Notes under the pieces: model-generated
What the model was told of the DNA's origin: nothing
The model's database searches: none
What the model saw: the letters and a program-made list of their open reading frames with translations, nothing else
Assembly (NCBI RefSeq): GCF_030813635.1
Contig: NZ_JAUSUM010000004.1
Span: 142,851-206,850, forward strand
Length of the DNA: 64,000 nt
Origin: Salibacterium salarium
GTDB taxonomy: Bacteria > Bacillota > Bacilli > Bacillales > Marinococcaceae
Direction of reading: 5' to 3'
Position numbers and translations under genes: made by a program
Part shown: positions 33,672-42,171 of the stretch, piece after piece
Numbering within the stretch: position 1 is the stretch's first letter
How the letters are laid out: the number at the start of each line of letters is the position of its first letter

Positions 33672-35339
33672 ATGCACCTTTTTGATATCGAAGACGTGAT
33701 TGATGAGGATACGTTTTCGCGGGGCATGATGTATATTGTGGAAGAACTGGTGACAAAAATACAGGAACCGAACCGGAACCATTTTGTCATCGAGGTCGAA
33801 GGAGTAGAGGATTACACTGTAGACGTTGTTTTGGATGATGAACAAAATATTGTGAAGACGTTTTGTGACTGCCAGATTCCTAGGAGGTCCTACTGCGAAC
33901 ATACTGCGGCTGCGCTAATAGCGCTAGGGGAACATAAAAAAGATGAGGATCCGGAAATGGAGGCTGCCGCTCACCCGGATTTTGAGACAGCGCTAGCATC
34001 TCTGTCGCGGGAAGAATTGACCAAGCTGATGCGCGGGGTCGCGACGGAGTACCCGGAGGTTAAGCAGCAGGTGCTGGCCGCTTTTGATGCGCCGGTGGAT
34101 CCAGTGGCCTCAGCCCGGAAGCTCGTGAAGGATTATATCGAAACTTATGAACGGGACGGTTTCATCGCATATCATGATGTTTCGGCTGCGCTGGAAGGGG
34201 CGCATATGGTGCTGGAACAGGTCGAAGAGAAAGCGGCAGATGGTGAAGCGGAACAGGCGGTGCAGCTCTGTCTTGTGGTACTCGCCGAAGTTGTAGATAT
34301 GCTTGCTTATGCGGATGATTCTGGCGGAGAGCCGGGTCTTGTCATCCATCAAAGCTTGGTTCTGATTCATCAGGCGGCGGCCGTTGGGGTTACAAAGCTT
34401 TCTGAAACTGGGAAGGATCGCGTATTTCATATTTTGCTCACCGAAGTGGTCAAACCCCGATATGATGACATGATGGAATGGCGCACGAGTCTCCTGCAGG
34501 CATGTATATATGTGTCGGATACGGTGGAACGGCGCAACCGGCTCGAAGCGAAAATTAAGCAGTTGCTAGAAGAACTTCCGGAAGATTCCTGGGGGGCTAT
34601 GGTATACGAGCCGCTAATGAAAAAGATTCAGCTGGAGATTATCGAAATGTACGACAGTGAAGAAGCGGTGAACGCCTATCTTTCTGAGAACTTGGCGTAC
34701 CCGGAATTTCGTGAAAAAGCGGTGGATCGTCTGCTGGATAAAAAAGAGTATGAAGAAGTGTTGGAGATATGCGAAAAAGGACTGCAGACGGATACGCGCC
34801 CCAATTTGCGCAGGAAGTGGAATGAGTACAAGCTACATGTTTATGGACAGACCAATAATGTGGAAAAACAGAAAGCGCTACTGCTGGAATTACTGCAGGA
34901 CGGAGAAGACCGGCATTATGAGCGTTTGAAACGTCTGTATGCTCCGGAAGAGTGGCAGGAAGTGATGCAGAAGATTCTCGATGATTTTGACCAGAACGGC
35001 CGCCCTATGCCCGCGTATCTGACCGTGCTGACCGAAGAGCGTCTGGTCGACCGGATACTAGACTACTGCCGGCAACAGCCGAGACGTATTTTAAAGTTGT
35101 ATCCGTATGTAGCGGAGGACTATCCGGAAGCGGTGCAGGACCTGTTTGCCGGGGTGATTAGAGAAGCGGCCGAACATAGCAGGGACCGAAAAAAATATCG
35201 CAGCGTCTGCAAGCACATTCAGGAATTGGCGAAAGCGTGCGGACAGTCTGCTGCAGATGAGCTGAGGGACGAATTGATAGACGTATATCAGCGTCGCCCA
35301 GCGTTTGTGGATGAACTTGAAAAATATAACATGATTTGA
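33672..35339 (+). CDS. SWIM zinc-finger protein with long helical repeat region
   Basis: 555 residues from ATG 33672, which has AAAGGAAGAGGGG just before it; the frame is open from 33642. The SWIM motif CxCx(n)CxH is complete in VKTFCDCQIPRRSYCEHTAAALIALG (about residues 60-85). The rest is helical with TPR-like segments (…KEYEEVLEICEKGL…RRKWNEYKLHVYGQTNNVEKQKALLLELL…). SWIM proteins of this size occur in Firmicutes, sometimes next to Snf2-type helicases; no helicase is nearby here. It has high GC and good codon use compared with the AT-rich flanks. DNA or protein binding through the zinc finger is inferred. Confidence 0.85.
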   Translation: MHLFDIEDVIDEDTFSRGMMYIVEELVTKIQEPNRNHFVIEVEGVEDYTVDVVLDDEQNIVKTFCDCQIPRRSYCEHTAAALIALGEHKKDEDPEMEAAAHPDFETALASLSREELTKLMRGVATEYPEVKQQVLAAFDAPVDPVASARKLVKDYIETYERDGFIAYHDVSAALEGAHMVLEQVEEKAADGEAEQAVQLCLVVLAEVVDMLAYADDSGGEPGLVIHQSLVLIHQAAAVGVTKLSETGKDRVFHILLTEVVKPRYDDMMEWRTSLLQACIYVSDTVERRNRLEAKIKQLLEELPEDSWGAMVYEPLMKKIQLEIIEMYDSEEAVNAYLSENLAYPEFREKAVDRLLDKKEYEEVLEICEKGLQTDTRPNLRRKWNEYKLHVYGQTNNVEKQKALLLELLQDGEDRHYERLKRLYAPEEWQEVMQKILDDFDQNGRPMPAYLTVLTEERLVDRILDYCRQQPRRILKLYPYVAEDYPEAVQDLFAGVIREAAEHSRDRKKYRSVCKHIQELAKACGQSAADELRDELIDVYQRRPAFVDELEKYNMI

Positions 35340-35406
35340 AGGATACACTCTTAGATGATTGGCGGAGGCCTGCTTAATCATGAAATGAAGCAATGTGTGA
35401 GGAAAT

Positions 35407-35449
35407 AAAAAAGGCTGCCATATTTCCTTTTATCGGAAAACAGGCAGCT
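35407..35449 (-). terminator. Terminator for the 31-residue minus-strand gene
   Basis: GGCTGCC (35413-35419) and GGCAGC (35443-35448) form the outer stem, with TTTCC/GGAAA inside. On the minus strand the hairpin is followed by TTTTTT (35407-35412). It lies 13 bp after the stop of the short gene and so ends its transcript; on + it may also close the SWIM gene. Confidence 0.7.
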
Positions 35450-35461
35450 CGTTGTGGCGTG

Positions 35462-35557
35462 TTAGTCGATATATAAGTTGTTTTTAAGAATTTTTTCTGC
35501 TTTTTTCTCCTGCGACTTATAAATTGAATGTAGTACACTGCTGAAGAAGTGTTTCAT
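35462..35557 (-). CDS. Short basic protein, 31 residues, with own promoter and terminator
   Basis: ATG at 35557 follows TGGAGG at 8 bases. The product starts MKHFFSSVLHSIYKSQEK and continues KAEKILKNNLYID; it is basic and amphipathic at the N-terminus. A promoter-like pair lies upstream on the minus strand: TTGTAC (35614-35619), 17-bp spacer, TATTAT (35591-35596). A hairpin terminator follows the stop. Promoter, ribosome binding site, frame and terminator in the right order and distance make it a probable real gene of about 200 nt. No family is recognised. Confidence 0.6.
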   Translation of the reverse strand: MKHFFSSVLHSIYKSQEKKAEKILKNNLYID

Positions 35558-35590
35558 TTAGCATTCCTCCATCTCTTACGTTCTTACCGC

Positions 35591-35619
35591 ATAATACAAC
35601 GAAGATTGCAAATGTACAA
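35591..35619 (-). promoter_or_regulatory. Sigma-A-type promoter of the 31-residue gene
   Basis: Minus-strand -35 TTGTAC at 35614-35619 and -10 TATTAT at 35591-35596 with a 17-bp spacer. The start site would lie around 35584, about 27 bases before the ATG. Confidence 0.55.
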
Positions 35620-35809
35620 ATCCATGAAAATATCATGAAAACGAAAACATCTATTATGAAAGCGTATAAAAAGGAGGATTTTCTCTTTATTTCTTTGATT
35701 TACTAATTAATTGATGGAAATCTGTCATATATAGTTATTCTTGTTTTCTGAGGTGTTTTTTTATTCTATACCGCGAATTGTACAAAAAAGTAACCCTATA
35801 AACTTTTTC

Positions 35810-37015
35810 TCAATACTCCTTAACAAAAGCCTTTCCTTTTAACCATATCCAAATAGCGATCAGCATCCCTAGCAGTCCTGCTGCAAACAAAATTAGTTGG
35901 ATGTCCATTCCAGCTGAAGCTAGTACACTTACAACACCATATGCAATAGGATCAAACCCATTCATAGCCAAAAAGATAATGCTCATTACCCGCCCCATGA
36001 TTCGGTTCTCAGTAGTTTCTTGAACGGCTGTAAAAAATGGAACAAACACGAATGCAATGGAAAATCCAATGAAAAATAATATGGCTGTCAAAATTGTTAA
36101 ATTATCCGCAAAGCTAAAGATAATGAGAGATATCAAGGAAGCAAACAGTCCCATTAAAGATGTTAAACCTTTACGTTTCACTTTAATAAAGCTCATAATC
36201 ATCGTCCCGATAACCATGCCAACTCCTAAGCTTACTTCCATAAAACTTAAATGAATGGGAGTGCCGCCGAGAAGATCAACTAATAACGGCATAGCAATCT
36301 CTAGTCCGCCAAAAACAAAAAAGTTTAATGTAATCAATACAAGAATTCCGATTACTAAAAAACGGGAAGATTTCATATACGCTATACCTTCACGGAAGTC
36401 TTCTATAGTATTTTGATTTGTACTTTGCTCAACTGGTACTTCTTTAATGAAAGGTGGAAATACGACAAAAGCAGATGCGAGTACTAAAGTAGTCGCCACC
36501 AAATAACTTGTCGATATAGAACTTGTTTCCATAATACTCCCCGCTAGGATGGGACCGATAATAAAAGATATTTGGTCAACGCCTTGAAAGTAAGCATTAG
36601 CTTGTTGTAATTGTGATTTTTTAACGACTTTTGGTATCAAAGATGAACTGGCTGGACCAAAAAATGCATCTAACATACCAAATGTACCTGTACTTACAAA
36701 TAACAAAACTAGCGTCATAGAATCGTTTGCCACAAGCCAATAAATACTAAATAAAACAAAGGCCTGCAACAAGTTAGTACTAAACATAATGGTCGTTTTT
36801 TTGTATTTATCAGCCAAAACGCCACCAAATGTTATCAAAATTAAACGTGGAACGGTAGCTGTAATTAAAGCAAGTCCTAAGATCCCAGGAGAACCAAGTA
36901 TATTGATAATATACCAAGTAGTAGTTGTTAGGAACATACTAAAGCCAACAATTGCGAAAATGCCTGCAATTAAAAGTAACATGTATGTTCTATTACGAAA
37001 GATCGATTGTTTCAT
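35810..37015 (-). CDS. MFS drug-efflux-type transporter
   Basis: 401 residues with twelve spans. MFS motif A appears as GGVLADKYKKTTIMFS after span two, and GPASSSLIPKVVKKSQLQQANAYFQGVDQISFIIGPILAGSIME is the signature of the MFS_3 (macrolide-efflux/enterobactin-exporter-like) group. GAAGGAG stands 6-7 bases before ATG 37015. It is divergent from a MerR regulator and its promoter has the 19-bp spacer that MerR proteins need for activation, so it is probably induced by the compound it exports. Confidence 0.9.
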   Translation of the reverse strand: MKQSIFRNRTYMLLLIAGIFAIVGFSMFLTTTTWYIINILGSPGILGLALITATVPRLILITFGGVLADKYKKTTIMFSTNLLQAFVLFSIYWLVANDSMTLVLLFVSTGTFGMLDAFFGPASSSLIPKVVKKSQLQQANAYFQGVDQISFIIGPILAGSIMETSSISTSYLVATTLVLASAFVVFPPFIKEVPVEQSTNQNTIEDFREGIAYMKSSRFLVIGILVLITLNFFVFGGLEIAMPLLVDLLGGTPIHLSFMEVSLGVGMVIGTMIMSFIKVKRKGLTSLMGLFASLISLIIFSFADNLTILTAILFFIGFSIAFVFVPFFTAVQETTENRIMGRVMSIIFLAMNGFDPIAYGVVSVLASAGMDIQLILFAAGLLGMLIAIWIWLKGKAFVKEY

Positions 37016-37055
37016 GAAATTTTCTCCTTCTCTTCACTCCATTGTTTACAAAATC

Positions 37056-37086
37056 ATCTTATGGTATATAGTAACTATATAGTCAA
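37056..37086 (-). promoter_or_regulatory. MerR-type promoter and operator of the MFS gene
   Basis: On the minus strand -35 TTGACT (37081-37086), spacer of 19 bp and -10 TAAGAT (37056-37061). A perfect palindrome, TATATAGTAACTATATA (37065-37081), fills the spacer. A long spacer with an operator between the boxes is the hallmark of MerR-activated promoters. The same operator lies about 24 bp before the MerR start codon. Confidence 0.85.
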
Positions 37087-37104
37087 GAGTGGAGTGATGA
37101 AAAA

Positions 37105-37929
37105 ATGAAGGAAAAGAATATTAAATATTTCACCACAGGGGAATTTGCAAAACTTTGTAAAGTAAACAAACAGACATTATTTTATTACGATCAAATTGGA
37201 CTTTTATCCCCTGTATTTAAAAATGAAAAAGGATATCGCTATTACTCCATTCAACAGTTAGAATTTTTCACTGTTATTGATTTGTTAAAGGATTTAGGCA
37301 TGTCATTGCGTGATATTCGATATTATGTAGTAAATAAGTCGCCAGAAAAATTTTTATCGATGATGTATCAACAGAGAGAAGAGATTGCGAAACAACGTAA
37401 GGAAATTGAAATGAAAGAGAGAATGATCGATACAAAAATTGAATTGATGCAAAAAGCATCTGACCTTAATTTTAGTAATATTACACTCGAAAAATTACCG
37501 GAACAAACATTTTATTTAAGTGAAAATATAGAAAATATAACGGATGATACATTTTTTGAAGTATTGGCAGGTTTCATTGATGAATTGTACGAATCCTATC
37601 TTGATACAGGAAATCCTATAGGCAGTATTACGAAACGAGAACAAATACTAAAAGGGGAATTCACTAATTACAGTCATTTGTATATGCTTCAGCGAAATCC
37701 AAAGAAAGGTCGTCCCTATTTTAAGATGGGGGAAGGATACTTTCTAATTGGATACCATGTAGGAGCGGAAAACACTTCACATAGTACATATGAGCGACTT
37801 TTGTCAGAAATGGAACGATTAAATGTAAGGCTTGGAGATTATGTGTTGGAAGAATTTATATATGATAACGTTGTACAGAACAGTGAGGATCAATACGTTA
37901 TCAAGATAATGATTCAGGTCCATTTATAG
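37105..37929 (+). CDS. MerR-family regulator with effector-binding domain
   Basis: 274 residues. The winged helix is complete: YFTTGEFAKLCKVNKQTLFYYDQIGLLSPVFKNEKGYRYYSIQQLEFFTVIDLLKDLGMSLRDI, followed by a dimerisation coiled coil (QQREEIAKQRKEIEMKERMIDTKIELMQ). The C-terminal 150 residues form a GyrI/BmrR-like ligand domain (PEQTFYLSENI…KMGEGYFLIGYHVGAENTSHSTYERLLSEME). Such proteins bind cationic or hydrophobic drugs and unwind a promoter with an overlong spacer. It lies opposite the MFS gene with the operator between them, and is followed by a strong terminator. Confidence 0.92.
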   Translation: MKEKNIKYFTTGEFAKLCKVNKQTLFYYDQIGLLSPVFKNEKGYRYYSIQQLEFFTVIDLLKDLGMSLRDIRYYVVNKSPEKFLSMMYQQREEIAKQRKEIEMKERMIDTKIELMQKASDLNFSNITLEKLPEQTFYLSENIENITDDTFFEVLAGFIDELYESYLDTGNPIGSITKREQILKGEFTNYSHLYMLQRNPKKGRPYFKMGEGYFLIGYHVGAENTSHSTYERLLSEMERLNVRLGDYVLEEFIYDNVVQNSEDQYVIKIMIQVHL

Positions 37930-37978
37930 AAAGGTCAGTGAGGTATGGATGAGATTGAAACACAATGTGAATCGATGT

Positions 37979-38008
37979 CGGTCCACCGTGAGATGTGGAC
38001 CGCTTTTT
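37979..38008 (+). terminator. Terminator of the MerR gene
   Basis: CGGTCCAC (37979-37986) pairs with GTGGACCG (37995-38002) around an 8-nt loop, then CTTTTT. Confidence 0.85.
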
Positions 38009-38051
38009 CATATGATTCCTCATTGTTTTCGGCTGACACTACGCCATGAGA

Positions 38052-39020
38052 CTAGTTCGATCCATTGCTTGATGCAGCGGCTGTTGCGCCTGTAATGGCT
38101 GCAATCATGGCGGCCTGCTGGGCTTGAAGAATGGATTCAAGCGTAGTATACAGACTTGTTTCGGTGAGTCCGGAATGCTCGAGTTTTTCATTTACAAAAA
38201 AACTGCCGGCAATGAGTACATTCATATCTTTACTCCATTTAAAATGCTTCATGTTAGTGAGCTTTTCGTACATTGTTTGAATGTCATGCATGTCAAAGAG
38301 ATCGGTAGGAAGCAATGCAAGCATCCCAATCATCGGATAGTACATCGGTTTTGACTTAATTCCAGCCTCTTTGAAAGCATCAGAAACTTCTACCGCCCGC
38401 TGAATGAAAAGTTGTGGATTCTCCCCGCTACCTAGCGAAAGAATATGGCTCAAAAACTGTAACTCATTACCTTTTTTAAATCCTTGCTTATCTAAAGCTT
38501 CATAATAATTTTCAATTCGCTCAATCATATCGTTTTTTTCCTCCATTGCAAGTAAAACTGCAAGAGGATAATCACTCGCACCTGTTATAAAAGGGTGCTC
38601 TTTTTTCATTTTTTCATACAATATCATTGCTTTCTCGGCAGTTTCCTGAATGGACTCGTCTTGAGTCAACAGACTTGCAGCAGCAATGTATGTGGACTCC
38701 CCACCTTTGAATTTTTCTTGCTTTAATGTGTTGTAGACGTCAAAAAGCTGAGGTACTTTTTCTGCAGGTTGATCAAACTTTACGTCAAGCAAGGCTGCCA
38801 TTGTGAACCGGGGATGTGATTTCATCGAAGAAAAGGCGCCGGCTTCTTTTTTTAAATCATCGGCCACCTGAAAAAAACGGCCCTCTTCCCATTTTTTATC
38901 GTTCATCACGTAGACCGAAGCGATTGTTTTTACAATATTGTCATCAAATACCTTCCATTTCATGGCCTTCTTCAATGTTTCGAACAATTCAACGTATTGA
39001 TTAATCTTTGTTTCACTCAT
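38052..39020 (-). CDS. DUF4003 family protein
   Basis: 322 residues from ATG 39020 (GGAGGAATTCTCC directly upstream on the minus strand; the frame continues to 39068 but without a ribosome binding site). The helical pattern with …YVMNDKKWEEGRFFQVADDLKKEAGAFSSMKSHPRFTMAALLDVKF and LDKQGFKKGNELQFLSHILSLG is that of DUF4003, a family of unknown function common in Bacillus and Staphylococcus relatives. The C-terminus ends in an Ala/Ser-rich tail with AAMIAAITGATAAASS. It has no transmembrane region. It stands alone between terminators. Confidence 0.85.
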   Translation of the reverse strand: MSETKINQYVELFETLKKAMKWKVFDDNIVKTIASVYVMNDKKWEEGRFFQVADDLKKEAGAFSSMKSHPRFTMAALLDVKFDQPAEKVPQLFDVYNTLKQEKFKGGESTYIAAASLLTQDESIQETAEKAMILYEKMKKEHPFITGASDYPLAVLLAMEEKNDMIERIENYYEALDKQGFKKGNELQFLSHILSLGSGENPQLFIQRAVEVSDAFKEAGIKSKPMYYPMIGMLALLPTDLFDMHDIQTMYEKLTNMKHFKWSKDMNVLIAGSFFVNEKLEHSGLTETSLYTTLESILQAQQAAMIAAITGATAAASSNGSN

Positions 39021-39170
39021 GGAGAATTCCTCCCAGACTGATTTATTACATTTTACCATGTTTCTCAATCTTTAAGAGTCCATCTTCCGTTATTTTCCGA
39101 AAAAAATACAAATAGGGAAAAGGGTATGTTTTGTAGGAGGAGGTGGCATTATAGATATCTGTAAAAAGAA

Positions 39171-39199
39171 AAACCCGGGAGATGAATATTCCCGGGTTT
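39171..39199 (-). terminator. Terminator of the 22-residue minus-strand frame
   Basis: AAACCCGGGA (39171-39180) pairs perfectly with TCCCGGGTTT (39190-39199). On the minus strand it is followed by TTTCTTTTT. The only plus-strand gene upstream is far away, so it most likely ends the short transcript of 39211-39279. Confidence 0.75.
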
Positions 39200-39210
39200 A
39201 AAAGCTTTTT

Positions 39211-39279
39211 TTAACGAAACAGTACAACATAAGTAATTCTCAAAAATGACAGAATGCCGGGATTTTTAAACTTATTCAC
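39211..39279 (-). CDS. Candidate 22-residue peptide with strong translation signals
   Basis: GTG at 39279 follows AGGAGGGA at 5 bases on the minus strand. The peptide begins MNKFKNPGILSFL and ends YVVLFR, with a hydrophobic C-terminal half. A perfect hairpin with a T-rich tail lies 11 bp after the stop. Such a layout is hard to explain unless a short RNA is made and translated. A promoter could not be placed clearly. Alternative: a leader peptide or a regulatory RNA. Confidence 0.45.
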   Translation of the reverse strand: MNKFKNPGILSFLRITYVVLFR

Positions 39280-39379
39280 GAAGTTCCCTCCTGTTTTCTT
39301 GATTAACCATAGTCTCTCATTAAATACACTTTTCTTCTACATATATGTAAGTTTACCTAACAAGAAAATTCAGTTATTT

Positions 39380-39407
39380 TTGAACTTTCATAAAAAAAGG
39401 GTAAAAT
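39380..39407 (+). promoter_or_regulatory. Promoter of the PH-domain gene
   Basis: TTGAAC (39380-39385) and TAAAAT (39402-39407) with a 16-bp spacer, about 20 bp ahead of the ribosome binding site TGGAGGAGG. Confidence 0.55.
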
Positions 39408-39438
39408 GGTTATATCTTGTTGGAGGAGGATTCTAGTT

Positions 39439-39804
39439 ATGGCTGACGTAAACAATATTATGACGTGGACGTTTTATGAAGAAACGAAAGTTCCGGCGGA
39501 GATTATGGATGTTCTGGTGGAAGGAGAAACAGCAGAGATTGCCTATAAAACAGTACGAGATGTCGCCGTAGTGACGAATAAGAGAATCATGATTGCGGAT
39601 CGTCAAGGAATGACGGGGAAAAAGGTGGAAGTGTATACGATTCCGTTTTCTTCTATTGTAATGTATTCTTCAGAAAATGGAGGAACATTTGATCTTAATG
39701 CGGAAATGGAGTTGTGGACGAAAGTTGGTCGTCTTAAGCTGAATCTGAATAAAAAAGTGGATGTTCGAAAACTAGATCGTTTGATAGGTTCACACATTTT
39801 GTGA
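39439..39804 (+). CDS. Bacterial PH-domain protein (YdjZ/bPH type)
   Basis: 121 residues from ATG 39439, with GGAGGAGG 8 bases upstream. The bPH pattern is clear: EIAYKTVRDVAVVTNKRIMIADRQGMTGKKVEVYTIPFSSIVMYSSENGGTFDLNAEMELWTKVGRLKLNL, a seven-stranded barrel followed by a C-terminal helix (VDVRKLDRLIGSHI). Function of these single-domain PH proteins is unknown; they form ring-shaped oligomers in some species. Monocistronic with its own promoter and a shared terminator. Confidence 0.85.
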   Translation: MADVNNIMTWTFYEETKVPAEIMDVLVEGETAEIAYKTVRDVAVVTNKRIMIADRQGMTGKKVEVYTIPFSSIVMYSSENGGTFDLNAEMELWTKVGRLKLNLNKKVDVRKLDRLIGSHIL

Positions 39805-39829
39805 ACGGGAACTTTACCGTTAGCTTAAG

Positions 39830-39868
39830 TGAAAATGCCCTTTCATATACAATAAGAGGGCATTTTCA
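39830..39868. terminator. Bidirectional terminator between PH-domain gene and lipoprotein gene
   Basis: TGAAAATGCCC (39830-39840) pairs with GGGCATTTTCA (39858-39868). A-run on one side and T-run on the other suit both convergent genes. Confidence 0.8.
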
Positions 39869-39877
39869 AACGATATT

Positions 39878-40216
39878 TTATGAACCTGTTTGATCATTAA
39901 GTCTGTAGCTTATTTCAAGTTGATCGCCATTAATAATAGACGCATTAATAATATAATCATAGTTATATGTATCGTTTTCCGTCAACTCACCAGTTATTTT
40001 GAATTCCGTACCATCTTCATCTACTTTTTCAATATTTGCCGACTCTTCATCTTCTACTACCAAGTCGTCTTCTGTCACATCCTCTGAATCTTCAGCCAAC
40101 CCCTCTACCATTAATTGTGTTGATTCTTCATAGATGTTGTCTTCATTGAAAGCAGAACAACCAGAAATAATTGCTGTTATTCCCAATGCTCCTATAATTG
40201 ACACTATTATTTTCAT
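39878..40216 (-). CDS. Small acidic lipoprotein
   Basis: 112 residues: MKIIVSIIGALGITAIISGC with lipobox ISGC (Cys20), then a strongly acidic region (EDSEDVTEDDLVVEDEESAN) and a short beta-rich end (EFKITGELTENDTYNYDYI…DQLEISYRLND). AGGTAGGGAG precedes the ATG on the minus strand. No family recognised. Outer-face location is predicted. It stands alone and converges with the PH-domain gene. Confidence 0.75.
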   Translation of the reverse strand: MKIIVSIIGALGITAIISGCSAFNEDNIYEESTQLMVEGLAEDSEDVTEDDLVVEDEESANIEKVDEDGTEFKITGELTENDTYNYDYIINASIINGDQLEISYRLNDQTGS

Positions 40217-40514
40217 TATGTAAACTCCCTACCTTTGTTATTTATTTCCTTATTCTAATAAATCACTATACAACACTCATCCTGATATTAACATGTGTCT
40301 ATTTTCCTGTTTTTTCTATATGAACTGACAAAATAAGGGATATTACGCGGGGGAAATTAGTCGAAAAGATGCAGAAAGCTTTATTTTCTTCACATACATA
40401 ATGCAGAGTGGAGTTCAGTATAAAATTGGACAATTTAATAACGGTCAGATAAACTAAATTCAATAAATTACTTTCGACAAAAATCGGGCGCTGACAGCCC
40501 TCAGGGAGAAAAAT

Positions 40515-41954
40515 ATGGAAAGTTTTAATAACTTTAAGTTAAGTGATAGTATCAAGCAAGCATTAACGGAATTAAGATACGATAATCCAACGGAAGTGCA
40601 AGAAAAAGTAGTTCCTTTTGCATTAAAAAAACAGGATCTTATTGTGAAATCTCAAACTGGGAGCGGTAAAACTGCTTCCTTTGGGATTCCTATTTGTGAA
40701 TTGGCAGATTGGGAGGAAAATAAACCGCAGGCACTAATTCTCACACCTACGCGGGAGCTCGCTGCTCAAGTGAAAGAGGATATTATAAATATAGGTCGGT
40801 TTAAGCGAATAAAAGCTGCAGCTGTTTTTGGCAAACACCCTTTTGACAAACAAAAATTAGAGTTAAAGCAAAAGACACATGTAGTCGTCGGTACACCGGG
40901 TAGAGTGTATGATCATATTAAAAAAGGAACACTTCTTTTGGACAAAATCAAGTACCTCGTCATTGATGAAGCCGATGAAATGTTTAATATGGGGTTCATT
41001 GATCAAGTCGAATCCATTATAGAAGAACTTCCAGAAGAAAGAGTAACTTCGATTTATTCCGCTACGATTCCTGACGATGTAGGTCGGCTTTGCAATAAAT
41101 ATATGAAAAATCCGATTAAACTAGAGGTTGCTGGTATGGGAATAACGACGAATAAGATTGAACACTCCTTATTGAAAGTAAACGAAGAAAAGAAATCATC
41201 CATTCTTAAAGATGTAACCATTGTTGAAAATCCAGATAGCTGCATCGTGTTTAGCAGGACACAAGAAATGGTGAATGCCTTATTTAGTGAGTTAAAACGA
41301 GCAAATTATTCCACGGAAAAGATTCATGGGGGACTGAGACAAGAAGACAGATTTTCTGTCATGAACGATTTTAAACGAGGTTCCTTTCGCTATCTGATTG
41401 CGACAGATGTGGCCGCACGCGGGATTGACATAGATAATATTGCCCTAATTATCAATTATGACATTCCAGTTGAAAAAGAAAGCTATGTTCATCGAACCGG
41501 ACGAACTGGACGTGCCGGTAAATCAGGAAAAGCAATCACCTTTTTTACCTCTGTTGAAGAAAAATATGTTGCCCCGATTGAAGAATATATAGGTTTTTCA
41601 ATCCCTGTTAAATCTGTACCAAACCAAGCAGACGTTGCGAAAGCAAACAAAGCCTTCAAAGAAAAAGTGATTGCTCCATTGCAGGATAAAAAAGATAAAA
41701 GCGATCTTTTAAATGAAAATATAATGAAGCTTTATTTTAATGGTGGTAAGAAAAAGAAATTGCGACCTGTAGATTTCGTTGGGACCCTCACAAGCATTCC
41801 AGACATAACGGCTGATGATATCGGGATTATCACCATACAGGAAAATGTCACTTATATTGATATTTTAAATGCGAAAGGTACCATCGTATTGCAGGAAATG
41901 AAAAATAGGACAATAAAGGGAAAACAATTAAAGGTTCATGAAGCCAGGAAATGA
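40515..41954 (+). CDS. dbpA: DEAD-box ATP-dependent RNA helicase DbpA (YxiN)
   Basis: 479 residues with all DEAD-box motifs: Q motif ([12 protein letters not shown]), [11 protein letters not shown], Ia PTRELAAQ, Ib [44 protein letters not shown] and [13 protein letters not shown]. The C-terminal domain (about 405-479; [47 protein letters not shown]) is the DbpA RNA-binding domain, which recognises hairpin 92 of 23S rRNA. It acts in 50S assembly. TCAGGGAG stands close before ATG 40515, and a short GGGC/GCCC hairpin precedes it. Preceding 295 bp hold no other gene. Confidence 0.95.
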   Translation: MESFNNFKLSDSIKQALTELRYDNPTEVQEKVVPFALKKQDLIVKSQTGSGKTASFGIPICELADWEENKPQALILTPTRELAAQVKEDIINIGRFKRIKAAAVFGKHPFDKQKLELKQKTHVVVGTPGRVYDHIKKGTLLLDKIKYLVIDEADEMFNMGFIDQVESIIEELPEERVTSIYSATIPDDVGRLCNKYMKNPIKLEVAGMGITTNKIEHSLLKVNEEKKSSILKDVTIVENPDSCIVFSRTQEMVNALFSELKRANYSTEKIHGGLRQEDRFSVMNDFKRGSFRYLIATDVAARGIDIDNIALIINYDIPVEKESYVHRTGRTGRAGKSGKAITFFTSVEEKYVAPIEEYIGFSIPVKSVPNQADVAKANKAFKEKVIAPLQDKKDKSDLLNENIMKLYFNGGKKKKLRPVDFVGTLTSIPDITADDIGIITIQENVTYIDILNAKGTIVLQEMKNRTIKGKQLKVHEARK

Positions 41955-42171
41955 TGGTTGAAGGATAGGACCTTTAGTAGTCTTGTTAAGCTTGCAACGA
42001 ATGTCACATAGACATTCATATTTATTAATGTTTTCCGTGTGATTTATATATATTTGTAAAAGATAATGAAAAAATAGGAACGGAGGTAAAAAGGCAGATA
42101 GTAATAGCGCGAATTTCCCTGAAAACTTTAAGTGAAGATAATTAGCGTATTATGTTGACAACATAGGGAAC
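41955..42171. other. Gene-free stretch before the dehydrogenase remnant
   Basis: AT-rich. AACGGAGGTAAAA at about 42078-42091 is a good ribosome binding site but is not followed by a usable start in the frame of the next gene. This suggests that the true 5' end of that gene was deleted. Confidence 0.4.
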
